Counted from the stretch's first letter, positions 46,648 through 55,936 are shown. The stretch: 64,000 nt of DNA from Nakamurella sp. PAMC28650 (GCF_014303395.1 NZ_CP060298.1:3181001-3245000), one strand, 5' to 3'. Translations and numbers: made by a program. The notes: generated from the letters alone by a model not told the origin.

Positions 46648-47708
46648 CGCGGGCCGGATCCCCGCTGAAGATCGGGCTGATGTCGTTCGCGCACGTCCAC
46701 GCGGCCGGCTATGCGAATCTGCTGAAGAGTTGGTCCGGAATCGAACTGCTCGCCGCAGATCCCGATGCGGCCACCGCCCCGCCCGGGGAACTTCGCGGCG
46801 CGCGGTTGGCGGAGCAGTTGGGTGTGGGACTGGTGGACGACTACGACGACCTGTTCGCCTGGGGCCCGGATGCCGTGGTGGTGTGCGCCGAAACCTCCCG
46901 TCATCGACCACTTGTCGAACAGGCGGCAGCCCGCGGGATCCACGTGCTCTGCGAGAAGCCCCTGGCCACAGGTCTTCCAGATGCTCGCGCCATGATCGAG
47001 GCCTGCGCCAGGGCCGGCGTGCAGTTGATGACGGCCTACCCGGTGCGGTTCCACCCGGCCTTCGCCGACCTCCGCCGGCGGGTGCATTCCGGCGCACTCG
47101 GCCGGGTCTTGATCGCGAACGGCACCAACAACGGACGAGCCCCGATCAGCAGCCGGCGTTGGTTCGTCGACGAGGAACTGGCCGGCGGGGGAGCACTGAT
47201 GGACCACACCGTGCATCTCACGGATCTGCTGGACGACCTGCTGGACAGCCCGGCCGTCGAGGTCTACGCCCAGGTGAACCGGATCATCCATGCAGACTCG
47301 GTGGAGGTCGAGACCGGCGGTCTGGTGGTGGTCACCTATCAGGACGGTACCGTCGCGAGCATCGACTGCAGTTGGAGTGCGCCCAGGACCTACCCGGCCT
47401 GGGGTGGGCTCACCCTCACGGTCGAGGGCGAGTCCGCATCGGGTTCCTTCGATGCCTTCGCCGACCGGTTCGACGTGTTCGACGACGCGGCCGGCGGATT
47501 GTCGTGGTTGGACTACGGTCCCGATCTGGACGCGCTGATGCTGGGAGAGTTCCTACGTTGCGTCCGGACCGGTGAGAAGTGTGAGCCGGACGGTGAGGTC
47601 GGCTACCGGACCCTTCAGATCGTGCGCGCCGCCTACGATTCCGTCCGCACCGGCACTCCGGTCCGCCTCGGCCGCTCGGTCTCCACCGGCGCAGCACCGA
47701 CCGGCTGA
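46644..47708 (+). CDS. Gfo/Idh/MocA-family oxidoreductase 2
   Basis: A 354-residue paralogue of the preceding gene. The N-terminus reads LKIGLMSFAHVHAAGYANLL, with FAHVHA in place of the usual glycine-rich GxGxxG loop, so cofactor binding may differ. CEKPLA holds the EKP lysine and MDHTVHLTDLL the likely catalytic His. ATG 46644 overlaps the first dehydrogenase stop by 4 bases. The two might work as successive dehydrogenases or as different subunits; which sugar is oxidised is not known. It is the last gene of the operon and converges on the 2-hydroxyacid dehydrogenase. Confidence 0.85.
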   Translation: MTRAGSPLKIGLMSFAHVHAAGYANLLKSWSGIELLAADPDAATAPPGELRGARLAEQLGVGLVDDYDDLFAWGPDAVVVCAETSRHRPLVEQAAARGIHVLCEKPLATGLPDARAMIEACARAGVQLMTAYPVRFHPAFADLRRRVHSGALGRVLIANGTNNGRAPISSRRWFVDEELAGGGALMDHTVHLTDLLDDLLDSPAVEVYAQVNRIIHADSVEVETGGLVVVTYQDGTVASIDCSWSAPRTYPAWGGLTLTVEGESASGSFDAFADRFDVFDDAAGGLSWLDYGPDLDALMLGEFLRCVRTGEKCEPDGEVGYRTLQIVRAAYDSVRTGTPVRLGRSVSTGAAPTG

Positions 47709-47714
47709 GCGCGG

Positions 47715-48674
47715 TCAGACACGGGGACGCTCGGGGGTGATGACCCGCACCGGGGTGCCGGCCGCGAACCGGGCGATGTCCTCGACGGCGTCGGTGTAGA
47801 AGATCCGGTACTGCTCGTCGATCACGTAGCCGATGTGCGGTGTCAGCACGACCGTCGGAAGGCTGCGGAATGGATGGTCGGCGGGTAGCGGCTCGACGTC
47901 GAAGACATCCAGGGCGGCGCCGGCGATGACCCCGTCGCGCAGCGCCTGGATGAGGTCCGTCTCGTCGACGATCGGCCCGCGGGAGGAGTTCACCAGGATC
48001 GCGGACGGTTTCATCGCGCGTAGTTCGGAGGCGCCGATCAGACCGCGGGTGCGGCCGCTGAGCACCAGCAGCACCGACAGTACGTCCGACTGGGCCAGCA
48101 GTTCGGCCTTCGAGACGGCCCGCACGCCGATCTCGGCGGCCCGTTCGGGGGTGAGGTGCTGGCTCCACGCGATCACGTCCATGTCGAACGCGAGACCGAC
48201 CTTCGCGACCGCGGATCCCAGCCGCCCCAGCCCCATCAGGCCGAGGGTCCGGCCGGCGAGGCCGATCCCGACGGTGCGTTGCCAGCCGCCGGCGGCCACC
48301 GAGGCGAACTCGGCGGGCAGGTGACGGGCTGCGGCCAGGATCATCGCCCAGGTGTGTTCGGACGCCGCGTTCGACAGGTAGCCGGTCGCGCACACGGTGA
48401 TATCAAGCGCTGCAGCGGCTTTCAGATCGATCGCGGCGTTGCCGGACCCGGTCGTGACCAGCAGACGAAGATCGGTCAGCCTCGTCAGGAGTTCGGCGGG
48501 GAACGGAGTCCGTTCGCGCATCGCCACGATCACGTCGTATCCGGCCAGCGTGGTCACCAGATCGTCGTCATCGGCGAGGTGACGGTCGAAGAAGGTGACC
48601 TCCGCGTCGAGCGACCCCCAATCGGCGAAACCCGCTGCCGCGTGCTGGTAGTCGTCCAGCACCGCGACCCTCAT
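47715..48674 (-). CDS. D-isomer-specific 2-hydroxyacid dehydrogenase
   Basis: A 319-residue NAD-dependent dehydrogenase. The nucleotide site is GLMGLGRLGSAVAK; the catalytic residues are Arg in VNSSRGPIVDE, Glu in ALDVFDVEPLP and His in LTPHIGYV. It reduces 2-keto acids or oxidises D-2-hydroxy acids such as glycerate or a sugar acid. It is 30 bases downstream of a GntR repressor on the same strand and probably controlled by it. It may handle an acid product of the neighbouring sugar dehydrogenases (inference). Confidence 0.9.
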   Translation of the reverse strand: MRVAVLDDYQHAAAGFADWGSLDAEVTFFDRHLADDDDLVTTLAGYDVIVAMRERTPFPAELLTRLTDLRLLVTTGSGNAAIDLKAAAALDITVCATGYLSNAASEHTWAMILAAARHLPAEFASVAAGGWQRTVGIGLAGRTLGLMGLGRLGSAVAKVGLAFDMDVIAWSQHLTPERAAEIGVRAVSKAELLAQSDVLSVLLVLSGRTRGLIGASELRAMKPSAILVNSSRGPIVDETDLIQALRDGVIAGAALDVFDVEPLPADHPFRSLPTVVLTPHIGYVIDEQYRIFYTDAVEDIARFAAGTPVRVITPERPRV

Positions 48675-48704
48675 CGGGACAACCGCCCGGGGCCTGACTG
48701 CTGA

Positions 48705-49067
48705 TCAGACGGCATGCAGGGCCGCCTGGACGATCGAGAGGGCGTCCGCGTCCTTGAGCCCCAGGCCCCGGATGGTGCCGGCGTATTCACGGGCGGCCGC
48801 CGCGGCCCGCTCGCGGGCCTGATCGCCAGAGGCGCTGACGGTGGTACCTGCCCGTCCCCTGGTGTTGACCAGACCGGCGTGTTCGAGTTCCCCGTAGGCG
48901 CGGGCCACCGTGTTGGCGGCGAGTTCGAGCTGGATGGCCAGGCCGCGAACGGTGGGCAGGCGGGCCCCGACCGGCAGCTGACCGGACTGGATCTGGGCGG
49001 CGATCTGCGACCGCACCTGTTCGAAGGGCGGGATCGTGGACGCGACATCGATGTTGATCACGGGCAT
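48705..49067 (-). CDS. GntR-family repressor (YtrA-like, short)
   Basis: A 120-residue regulator. The N-terminal winged helix (residues about 10-78: PPFEQVRSQIAAQIQSG, LPVGARLPTVRGLAIQLELAANTVARAY) is followed by a short helical tail (about 85-118) rather than a ligand domain, as in YtrA-type GntR proteins. ATG 49067 has GGGAG 4 bases upstream. It is co-directional with the 2-hydroxyacid dehydrogenase and probably autoregulated; no operator was identified. Confidence 0.9.
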   Translation of the reverse strand: MPVINIDVASTIPPFEQVRSQIAAQIQSGQLPVGARLPTVRGLAIQLELAANTVARAYGELEHAGLVNTRGRAGTTVSASGDQARERAAAAAREYAGTIRGLGLKDADALSIVQAALHAV

Positions 49068-49474
49068 GCTCCCATTGTCGGCCAACTTCGCCGGATCGGC
49101 TCGACCAACACCGCCGCCGATCTTCGTCATTTCCGCGCCGGGCAGCCGGGAACCTCTGGATGGAGGCGGTCGTTCGCGTGCTCCGCAGCCCGGAGCGGTC
49201 AGTCCCGGAGCGGCCAGTCCCGGAGCGGTCAGTCCAGGCGCACTCGACCGGAACAACTGACCGCCCCGTGCACGGCGCGTCCAAGGACGGGTGGCCGGGC
49301 GAAGTCCCCGACCGGGCCAAGGGCCCCGTACCTGCGATGACGTCATCGTCCGGCACAGACGGCCCCGGCACGCCCACCGGGGTCGGTCGGCGGTCTGACC
49401 CGGGGCCGTCCGCGTCGACACCCGATGAATGCCTAGGGTGGACGGGGAGCCACCACAGCCGAAGGAGCGTCATC
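49068..49474. other. Intergenic region with a 15-bp minisatellite
   Basis: About 400 bases between the divergent GntR and dehydrogenase genes. Three 15-bp units of CCCGGAGCGGTCAGT lie at 49189-49233, the middle one with a single change. Otherwise no gene, RNA or palindrome was recognised. The region should contain both divergent promoters. Confidence 0.7.
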
Positions 49475-50575
49475 GTGTCGACAGCGCAGTCAACTTCCAC
49501 CCCGCTACGGGTGGGGGTGGTCGGTCTGGGATGGGCCGGCCGGCAACACCTGCAGGCCTACCAGGCGATCGAGGGAGTCGAGGTGATCGGCCTGGCCGGG
49601 AAGGAAACCGGGCTGCTGGCCGAGCTCGGTGCCGAGCATGGGATCGACGGTCTGTTCGAAGGCTGGGAGGAGTTGATCGCGCAGCCGGGGCTTGACGCCG
49701 TCAGCGTCGCCGTTCCGACTTTCCTGCACGCGCCGATCGCGGTCGCGGCATTGGACCGGGGCCTGCATGTGCTCAGCGAGAAGCCCATCGCCAGGAATGC
49801 GGTGGAGGGCCGTCAGATGGTCGAGGCCGCGCGGCGCGCCGGGCGTGTTCTGGACGTGGCGTTCAATCATCGCCGTCGTGGTGACATCAGGGAGCTGAAG
49901 AAGATCATCGAGGCCGGTGAGTTGGGCCGGCCGTACTACGCAAAGGCGTCCTGGCTGCGGCGTTCGGGCATCCCCGGTCTCGGTAGCTGGTTCACCAGCC
50001 GGGAACTGGCCGGTGGCGGGCCGTTGGCCGACATCGGGGTGCACGTCCTGGACTACGCTCTCCACCTCCTCGGCGAGCCGAAAGTCCTGGCGGTGTCAGC
50101 CGCGACCTACGCAGAACTCGGCCCCCGTGGTCGGGGTGGATCCGGCCGGGCGGCGGCCGACGCGGCGCGTTCAGCTTTCGAGGTGGAGGATTTCGCCTCC
50201 GCGTTCCTGCGCCTGGAAGGCGGAGGAACGCTGCTGATCGAGGCGGGATGGGCCAGCTACCGCAACCCGGACGACCTGATCGACTTCACCGTCTACGGTA
50301 CCGACGGCGGTGCCGAGTTGCGGGTCGAGGGTGCCTCGGACACGCCGGTCGGCACGTTGAAGGTGTTCACCGAGACCGACGGTGCGAACGCCGACCGGGT
50401 AGTGCGGGCCGAACCGGGCCGTGCGCACCGACACGTGGTCGAGGACTTCGTCGACGTGGTCCGCGGCGATCCGGCCGGTTGGACCGCGCACGACGGGTCA
50501 CTGGCCCTGACGAGAGCCGAGATCATCGACGCCGCCTATCTTTCGGCGGAGCAGAACAGGGAGGTCCAGCTATGA
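49475..50575 (+). CDS. Gfo/Idh/MocA-family oxidoreductase 3 (ThuB-like)
   Basis: A 366-residue dehydrogenase. [17 protein letters not shown] starts the NAD-binding fold, LSEKPIARN holds the EKP lysine and [17 protein letters not shown] the catalytic His. GTG 49475 has AAGGAG 9 bases upstream. Its stop overlaps the ThuA-like gene by 4 bases, the same pairing as thuB-thuA in rhizobia, where trehalose and sucrose are oxidised to 3-keto forms. By that analogy it could oxidise C3 of a glucoside, but disaccharide use is not shown by the sequence itself. Confidence 0.85.
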   Translation: MSTAQSTSTPLRVGVVGLGWAGRQHLQAYQAIEGVEVIGLAGKETGLLAELGAEHGIDGLFEGWEELIAQPGLDAVSVAVPTFLHAPIAVAALDRGLHVLSEKPIARNAVEGRQMVEAARRAGRVLDVAFNHRRRGDIRELKKIIEAGELGRPYYAKASWLRRSGIPGLGSWFTSRELAGGGPLADIGVHVLDYALHLLGEPKVLAVSAATYAELGPRGRGGSGRAAADAARSAFEVEDFASAFLRLEGGGTLLIEAGWASYRNPDDLIDFTVYGTDGGAELRVEGASDTPVGTLKVFTETDGANADRVVRAEPGRAHRHVVEDFVDVVRGDPAGWTAHDGSLALTRAEIIDAAYLSAEQNREVQL

Positions 50576-51315
50576 GCAACGGATTGCGCATCACCGTGTG
50601 GAACGAGGGCGTCCACGAAGCCGGCGGCCATCCGGCGAGCATGGCCACGGACTATCCGGATGGCATGCACGGCGCGATCGCTGACGGCCTGGCGCAACTG
50701 ATTCCGGACGCCACCATCCGCACGGCCGTGCTGGCCGACCCCGAACACGGCCTGACCGAACAGGTGCTGGCCGAGACCGATGTGCTGCTGTGGTGGGGAC
50801 ACATCGCGCACGAGCGGGTCGCGGACGAGGTGGTCGAGCGCGTCCAACGGCACGTGCTGGGCGGAATGGGGCTGTTGGTCCTGCATTCCGGGCACTTCTC
50901 CAAGATCTTCATCCGGCTGATGGGGACGACCTGTTCGCTGAAGTGGCGGAACGAGGGGGAGCGGGAACTTGTCTGGACCGTCGATCCGACACACCCCATT
51001 GCGCACGGCATCCCGCACCCGCTCGTGATCCCGCACCAGGAGATGTACGGAGAATTCTTCGACATCCCGGACCCTGACGACCTCGTCTTCATCTCCTCGT
51101 TCACCGGTGGTGAGGTCTTCCGATCCGGGGTGACCTTCCATCGCGGACGGGGCCGGATCTTCTACTTCTCGCCCGGCGACCAGGAGTACCCGGTCTACCA
51201 GCAGGACGGGATCCGTCAGGTGCTCGCCAATGGTGTGAAGTGGGCCGCCCAGCCGGACCTGCCGCGCGTCGCGCCCGCGGTCGAACACCCGGCGCGTGAT
51301 TGGTTCGCGAGCTGA
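50572..51315 (+). CDS. ThuA-like trehalose-utilisation family protein
   Basis: A 247-residue protein with the glutamine-amidotransferase-like ThuA fold: TVWNEGVHE at the first strand, [26 protein letters not shown] where amidotransferases have their nucleophile elbow (His-Ser-Gly-His here, no Cys), and [13 protein letters not shown]. ThuA partners a Gfo/Idh/MocA dehydrogenase in 3-keto-disaccharide metabolism. ATG 50572 overlaps the ThuB-like stop. A 78-bp repeat element begins 27 bases after its stop. Confidence 0.87.
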   Translation: MSNGLRITVWNEGVHEAGGHPASMATDYPDGMHGAIADGLAQLIPDATIRTAVLADPEHGLTEQVLAETDVLLWWGHIAHERVADEVVERVQRHVLGGMGLLVLHSGHFSKIFIRLMGTTCSLKWRNEGERELVWTVDPTHPIAHGIPHPLVIPHQEMYGEFFDIPDPDDLVFISSFTGGEVFRSGVTFHRGRGRIFYFSPGDQEYPVYQQDGIRQVLANGVKWAAQPDLPRVAPAVEHPARDWFAS

Positions 51316-51341
51316 GCCGTTCGGGGCGCCAGAACCTCCTG

Positions 51342-51419
51342 CATGGATCAACTTCGCTCATTTGGGACTGGGGTGACAGAAGTCGTCATTTTCATCCATG
51401 CCTGCGAAGTTGATCCACG
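51342..51419. repeat. 78-bp dispersed inverted-repeat element, copy B
   Basis: Same termini as copy A (ATGGATCAACTTCG and CGAAGTTGATCCACG) with interior GTCGTCATTTTC. It lies after the ThuA-like stop and could also act as a hairpin terminator. Confidence 0.87.
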
Positions 51420-51461
51420 CCGCAGCCCGGGCCACGCCGCAGCCCGGGCCACGCCGCAGCC
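51416..51461. repeat. 17-bp tandem repeat attached to copy B
   Basis: Units of CACGCCGCAGCCCGGGC at 51416-51432 and 51433-51449 plus a partial third. The first unit begins in the last bases of copy B. Confidence 0.87.
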
Positions 51462-51518
51462 GACGTGAGATGGTTCGTGGAGACAGGGATCTGACCCATC
51501 TAGTCGAGGAGGCGCACC

Positions 51519-52634
51519 ATGTGTCCTGAACCACCAGGAGCACCGGTGGCAGCTGTCGGGCTGGACGTCACCGGACACGCCCAGTACGACGCCTGGTGGT
51601 CCAAGAGCTGGCCGCCGGTGGAGCAGGTCAGGCCGGACGTGTGGTCGATCCCGGTCCCGGTGCCGGACAGCCCCATCCGATATACCCTGTGCTATCTCAT
51701 GTTCGGGGCTGACGGTCTGGTCGTCGTCGATCCCGGTTGGGACACCGAGGCCGGCTGGACTGCGCTGCTGGAGGGCCTGGCGGCCGCAGGCACCACGGTC
51801 GGTGCCGTCGCCGGCATCGCGATCACGCACGTCCATCCCGACCATCACGGGATGAGCGCCCGCCTGGCCGATGCAGCGGGCGGGGCCTGGATCGCCATGC
51901 ATCCGGTCGAGCGCGATTCGCTGCCGCGGCATGCCTACCCCTTCGGAACCGTCCAGGCGAGCGATGCCCGCTGGGTCGCCCAGCAGGGGGTTCCGGACGA
52001 GATGGCTGTCTCCTTGTCGATGTCGGACGAGGGGCTCGAGATCTTCCGCCTGATGGTCGAACCCGGGGTGCTGCTGGCCGACGGCGACTACCTACCGCTG
52101 GCCGGACGGCGGATCCGGGCCGTCTGGACCCCCGGACACACGCCCGGACACCTTTGTTTCCACGACGGGGACAACGACGTCCTGCTGACCGGGGATCACG
52201 TCCTGCCCCGGATCAGCCCCAACGTCGGCCTCCAGCCCCATTCGGCCGCCTCACCGCTCGGCCCGTATCTGGACTCGCTGCGGCGGCTGTCCGATCTTGA
52301 CGGAGCGGAGATCCTGCCGGCGCACGAGTGGCGGTTCCGCGGGTTGGCTGTGCGGACCCAGCAGCTCCTGGCACACCACGAAGAGCGTTGCGAGGAGATC
52401 CGCACCGTCATGTCGGTTCTCGGGCCGTGCAGCTCCTGGCAGGTGACGGAGCGGCTGACCTGGTCGAGAGGCTGGGCCGCGGTGAAGGGCTTCCAACGCC
52501 GGGCTGCGCTCTCCGAAACGATCGCCCATCTGGCGTACCTCGCGGAGCAGGAGCAGATCTCGAGCACGTCGTCGGTCGGCGAGTATCCGGACCGAGCCGC
52601 CGCGGAGCCCACGATCTACACCTTGATCGACTGA
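51519..52634 (+). CDS. MBL-fold metallo-hydrolase
   Basis: A 371-residue metallo-beta-lactamase-fold enzyme. The zinc motif is THVHPDHHG (H-x-H-x-D-H), with later ligands in PGHTPGHLCFHD and the Asp of LLTGDHVLP. The C-terminal 90 residues are helical and resemble the winged-helix tail of LACTB2-like hydrolases. Such enzymes hydrolyse thioesters, lactones or phosphoesters. ATG 51519 has AGGAG upstream. No signal peptide is present. It may open a lactone formed by the sugar dehydrogenases, but this is only context. Confidence 0.85.
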   Translation: MCPEPPGAPVAAVGLDVTGHAQYDAWWSKSWPPVEQVRPDVWSIPVPVPDSPIRYTLCYLMFGADGLVVVDPGWDTEAGWTALLEGLAAAGTTVGAVAGIAITHVHPDHHGMSARLADAAGGAWIAMHPVERDSLPRHAYPFGTVQASDARWVAQQGVPDEMAVSLSMSDEGLEIFRLMVEPGVLLADGDYLPLAGRRIRAVWTPGHTPGHLCFHDGDNDVLLTGDHVLPRISPNVGLQPHSAASPLGPYLDSLRRLSDLDGAEILPAHEWRFRGLAVRTQQLLAHHEERCEEIRTVMSVLGPCSSWQVTERLTWSRGWAAVKGFQRRAALSETIAHLAYLAEQEQISSTSSVGEYPDRAAAEPTIYTLID

Positions 52635-52653
52635 CGCCGGCGCGATGCTCCAG

Positions 52654-53664
52654 TCAGTCCTGGCTCGAGAAGGCCGCATCGAACGAGGTGGCCGGTGGCG
52701 AGAACAGTTGCGATCGAACGAATTCGATGGCTTCGGGGGCTCCGTGGAGGCGATCCATGCCGGCGTCCTCCCACTCGATGGAGATGGGGCCCTCGTAGCC
52801 GATCGTGGTCAGCATCCGGAAGCAGTCCTCCCAGTCGACGTCGCCGCGACCGGTGGACACGAAGTCCCAGCGCCGCCTCGGGTCGGCCCAGCCCAGGTGC
52901 GAGCCGAGGATCCCGCGGCGTCCGTCAGGGGTGCGGACCTTGGTGTCCTTGCAGTCGACGTGGTAGATCCGGTCCTTGAAGTCCCAGATGAACTGCACCG
53001 GATCGATGCCCTGCCACACCATGTGCGACGGGTCCCAGTTGATGCCGAAGGCTTCCCGGTGTCCGATCGCCTCCAGAGCGCGTTGGGTGGAGTAGTAGTC
53101 GTAGGCGATCTCGGATGGGTGGACCTCGTGGGCGAATCGGACGCCGACCTCGTCGAAGACGTCCAGGATCGGGTTCCAGCGATCGGCGAAGTCCTGGTAG
53201 CCGGCGTCGATCATGGCCTGCGATGCGGGCGGGAACATCGCGATGTACTTCCAGATGGACGATCCGGTGAACCCGATGACGGTCTTGACCCCCAGCCGGG
53301 CTGCGGTTCTCGCGCCGTTCTTGACGGCTTCGGCGGCCCGCTGCCGTACGCCCCCGGGGTCGCCGTCGCCCCAGACCCCTTTGGACAGGATGCCCTGGTG
53401 CCGTTGGTCGATGGGATCGTCGCACACCGCCTGGCCCTGGAGGTGCACCGAGATGGCGAACACCTGGAGCCCGTATCTGTCCAGGATCTCTCGTCGGGAG
53501 GCGATGTAGTCGTCGTCGACTGCGCCGCGTTCGACGTCGAGATGATCACCCGAGCAGGCGATCTCCAGGCCGTCGTAGCCCCATTCCGAGGCCAACCGAG
53601 CGACTTCCTCGAACGGCAGATCGGCCCACTGGCCGGTGAACAGGGTGACGGGATGCGTGGTCAT
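52654..53664 (-). CDS. Sugar phosphate isomerase/epimerase-like TIM barrel
   Basis: A 336-residue xylose-isomerase-like (AP-endonuclease-2 fold) protein. Metal-site features are visible: Glu and His in [36 protein letters not shown] and [10 protein letters not shown]. Relatives include 3-keto-glycoside lyases and hydrolases, inosose dehydratases and epimerases. With the Gfo/Idh/MocA and ThuA-like genes it makes a plausible 3-keto-sugar pathway. It is convergent with the MBL hydrolase gene, 19 bases apart. Confidence 0.87.
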   Translation of the reverse strand: MTTHPVTLFTGQWADLPFEEVARLASEWGYDGLEIACSGDHLDVERGAVDDDYIASRREILDRYGLQVFAISVHLQGQAVCDDPIDQRHQGILSKGVWGDGDPGGVRQRAAEAVKNGARTAARLGVKTVIGFTGSSIWKYIAMFPPASQAMIDAGYQDFADRWNPILDVFDEVGVRFAHEVHPSEIAYDYYSTQRALEAIGHREAFGINWDPSHMVWQGIDPVQFIWDFKDRIYHVDCKDTKVRTPDGRRGILGSHLGWADPRRRWDFVSTGRGDVDWEDCFRMLTTIGYEGPISIEWEDAGMDRLHGAPEAIEFVRSQLFSPPATSFDAAFSSQD

Positions 53665-53788
53665 GCCAGAAGACGGTACTCCGCGAAAGGCGAGGCATAT
53701 CCAGCGGTATCAGCACCGCGGTGACCGGACGTCCGACACCGTACCGACTTCAGGGTTCTGCCCGGGGGGTGTTAGTCGGGCGTGTCGA

Positions 53789-54259
53789 TCAGGGTGTGTT
53801 GATCAGAGTGCGGCCGGTGGCCAGCCAGGCGTACATGCCGCCGTGCAGTTCGACGACGTTCGTGTAACCCAGCGAGGCCAGGGTCTTGGCGGCGATCGCA
53901 CTCATCACGCCGGTCCGGCAGTAGATCGCCAGTTCGGTGTGATGATCGGCGGGGAGCTTCGAGGCCTGCTGGGCGATGTCGGTGTAGGCGATGATCAGGT
54001 TGGTGCCGGCGATCTTGCCCTCGAACGGGACGTGCACATCGATCGTCACGGTGCCGCTGGTCGCGATGGCAGTGGCGAAGGCAGCCGGATCGACCAGCCG
54101 GCTGACGGGGCGCCCGGAGGTGGTCACCGTCCCGGGCGGCATGGCCATGCTCATCGGGGACGTGGAAGTCGGTACTGCCGGTGCGGCCGTGACGGACGAG
54201 GAACACCCCGCGATCAGCACCACCGCGGCGACGGCGAGATAACGGACAGGGTGAGGCAT
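53789..54259 (-). CDS. Rhodanese-like domain lipoprotein
   Basis: A 156-residue exported lipoprotein: signal peptide with lipobox LIAGC (Cys19), a Thr/Ser/Pro linker, then one rhodanese domain (about 50-150). The active-site loop is IYCRTGVMS, with C114 as the likely sulfur acceptor. Envelope rhodaneses handle sulfane sulfur or serve in redox repair; the donor is unknown. ATG 54259 gives the signal peptide; the frame is open to 54466 but overlaps the divergent ERCC4 gene there. Confidence 0.85.
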   Translation of the reverse strand: MPHPVRYLAVAAVVLIAGCSSSVTAAPAVPTSTSPMSMAMPPGTVTTSGRPVSRLVDPAAFATAIATSGTVTIDVHVPFEGKIAGTNLIIAYTDIAQQASKLPADHHTELAIYCRTGVMSAIAAKTLASLGYTNVVELHGGMYAWLATGRTLINTP

Positions 54260-54341
54260 CACCCCAAAGTACTCGTCGGCGCGTGATGCACCACCGAGCC
54301 TCCTCGCCGTGCGTTTCCACGAGGTCGGGGTCTGGGGCAGG

Positions 54342-55322
54342 ATGGGAGCGGTGGAACTGGTCATCGCGAAGAACCCGGATCCCGACAGCACGCTGCCGTA
54401 CCTGGTGCGGCTGCCGATGGCCGGTGGGCTCGTATTCCGGACCAAAGGAACGTGGCCGCGAACCACCGCCCTCTACTGCCACCCGGTCAGCCTGCAGGAG
54501 TGGCCCGCAGAACCGGAGATCGTCGAGATCGTTCCACTGCGTTCCTGCGAGAGGCGTGGCGCAGCCATCGATGTGGTGGCCGACCGTGGGCGGGAGCAAC
54601 GATCGCAGATCGTCTTCACCAAGGCGCGGGGCCGGGACATGGTGTTCTGGCAGGCGCCACGCACCCGTCGACAGGCCCGGCCGGACGTGCAGGTCCCGAC
54701 CGCACGGGCCGCCGGGATCAGGAACCTGGAGATCCTGATCGACACGCGGGAGCGGTACGCCTACCAATTCGGCGCCCAGCAGGTGTCGACCACCAAGCGC
54801 ACGCTGCCCAGCGGCGACTACGCCGTCACCGTCGACGGCAGCGTGGTCGCCGCGGTGGAGCGAAAGTCGTTGGAGGATCTGGTGTCCAGCCTGATCAACG
54901 GGAAATTGCGGTTTGCGTTGGGCGAGCTGTCCCTGCTGCCGAGAGCGGCCCTGGTGGTCGAGGAGCGCTACTCCAAGGTCTTCGCCCTGGGCCACGTCCG
55001 TCCGGCGGTCGTCGCCGACGGTCTCGCCGAGCTGCAGGTGCGGTGGCCGAACATCCCGATCGTGTTCTGCGAGACCCGAAAGCTCGCCGAGGAGTGGACC
55101 TACCGGTATCTGGCGGCGGCTCATCACTGGGCGGCCGCCGAGGCTGCGACCGTGGCCCGGATCGGCGTGGGTGAGAGCGGCGCCGTCGGTGGTCCGGCCC
55201 GACCGGACCCGTCGACCGCAGAGGTACGCGCCTGGGCCAGATCCAACGGTCTGGACGTGCCGGCCGGTGGGCGACTTCGGCCGGAGGTCTTCCAGGCCTG
55301 GCGTGATGCCGATCTGGGCTGA
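54342..55322 (+). CDS. ERCC4-domain nuclease with Lsr2-like C-terminal tail
   Basis: About 326 residues. The nuclease core (about 128-250) has the XPF/ERCC4 signature: D134 in LIDTRERYAY, GDY (158-160), ERK (173-175) and D179, which bind metal and cut DNA near branches or flaps. Residues about 287-326 (TAEVRAWARSNGLDVPAGGRL...EVFQAW) resemble the DNA-binding domain of Lsr2, which favours AT-rich DNA, although the minor-groove R-G-R motif reads G-G-R. The first 120 residues are unknown. It may be a structure-specific repair nuclease steered to certain DNA. ATG 54342 is used; GTG 54351 and 54309 are alternatives. Confidence 0.83.
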   Translation: MGAVELVIAKNPDPDSTLPYLVRLPMAGGLVFRTKGTWPRTTALYCHPVSLQEWPAEPEIVEIVPLRSCERRGAAIDVVADRGREQRSQIVFTKARGRDMVFWQAPRTRRQARPDVQVPTARAAGIRNLEILIDTRERYAYQFGAQQVSTTKRTLPSGDYAVTVDGSVVAAVERKSLEDLVSSLINGKLRFALGELSLLPRAALVVEERYSKVFALGHVRPAVVADGLAELQVRWPNIPIVFCETRKLAEEWTYRYLAAAHHWAAAEAATVARIGVGESGAVGGPARPDPSTAEVRAWARSNGLDVPAGGRLRPEVFQAWRDADLG

Positions 55323-55349
55323 GATGCCGGCTCTGGCAGGATCGGGTTC

Positions 55350-55820
55350 GTGAGGACGAGCGCCGGGCTGCTGCTGTACCGGACGGGCTCCGACGGTATC
55401 GAGGTGTTGCTGGTCCACATGGGCGGGCCGTTCTGGGCGAAGAAGGATGCGGCAGGGTGGTCGATCCCGAAAGGCGAGTACGAGTCCGGCGAGGATCCGC
55501 ACGACGCCGCGACCCGCGAGTTCACCGAGGAACTCGGAGCACCTCCGCCTCCGCCTGCGGGCGACGATCCTGATCTCGACCTCGGGACGCTGAAGCAGTC
55601 GTCGTCCAAATTGGTCACCGTCTTCGCCCGCTCGGGGAACTTCGACGCGGACTCGATCAGCAGCAACCTCATCGAGATCCAGTGGCCGCCGCGCTCGGGA
55701 CGGACCATCGTGATCCCCGAGGTGGACCGGGCCCAGTGGTGTGACCTGGGTTCCGCGGCCGTCAAGCTCGTCAAGGGCCAGGTGCCGTTCCTGGACCGGC
55801 TGGTAGCCCGGCTGTCCTGA
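55350..55820 (+). CDS. Nudix hydrolase
   Basis: A 156-residue hydrolase of nucleoside diphosphate-linked compounds. The Nudix box is complete (GEYESGEDPHDAATREF then TEELGA, fitting Gx5Ex7REUxEExGU). SAGLLLYRTGSDGIEVLLVHMGGPFWAKK is typical of actinobacterial members. A proline run (APPPPPAGDD) follows the box. GTG 55350 begins 27 bases after the nuclease stop, so they may be co-transcribed. The substrate is not predictable; nucleotide sanitation is plausible. Confidence 0.92.
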   Translation: MRTSAGLLLYRTGSDGIEVLLVHMGGPFWAKKDAAGWSIPKGEYESGEDPHDAATREFTEELGAPPPPPAGDDPDLDLGTLKQSSSKLVTVFARSGNFDADSISSNLIEIQWPPRSGRTIVIPEVDRAQWCDLGSAAVKLVKGQVPFLDRLVARLS

Positions 55821-55831
55821 CCCGTTCGACC

Positions 55832-55869
55832 CGCCCCCGCATGGATCAACCGCCCCCGCATGGATCAAC
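55832..55869. repeat. 19-bp duplication at the left end of copy C
   Basis: CGCCCCCGCATGGATCAAC occurs at 55832-55850 and again at 55851-55869. The second copy carries the left terminus of the 78-bp element, so the left arm has been partly duplicated. Confidence 0.9.
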
Positions 55870-55936
55870 TTCGCGATTTTGGGACGGGAGGGACAGGAGT
55901 CGTCATTTTCGTCCATGCGTGCGAAGTTGATCCACG
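55859..55936. repeat. 78-bp dispersed inverted-repeat element, copy C
   Basis: Termini ATGGATCAACTTCG and CGAAGTTGATCCACG, with interior TTTTGGGACGGGAGGGACAG and GTCGTCATTTTC as in copies A and B. It lies between the Nudix stop and the fbiC stop. Confidence 0.88.
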
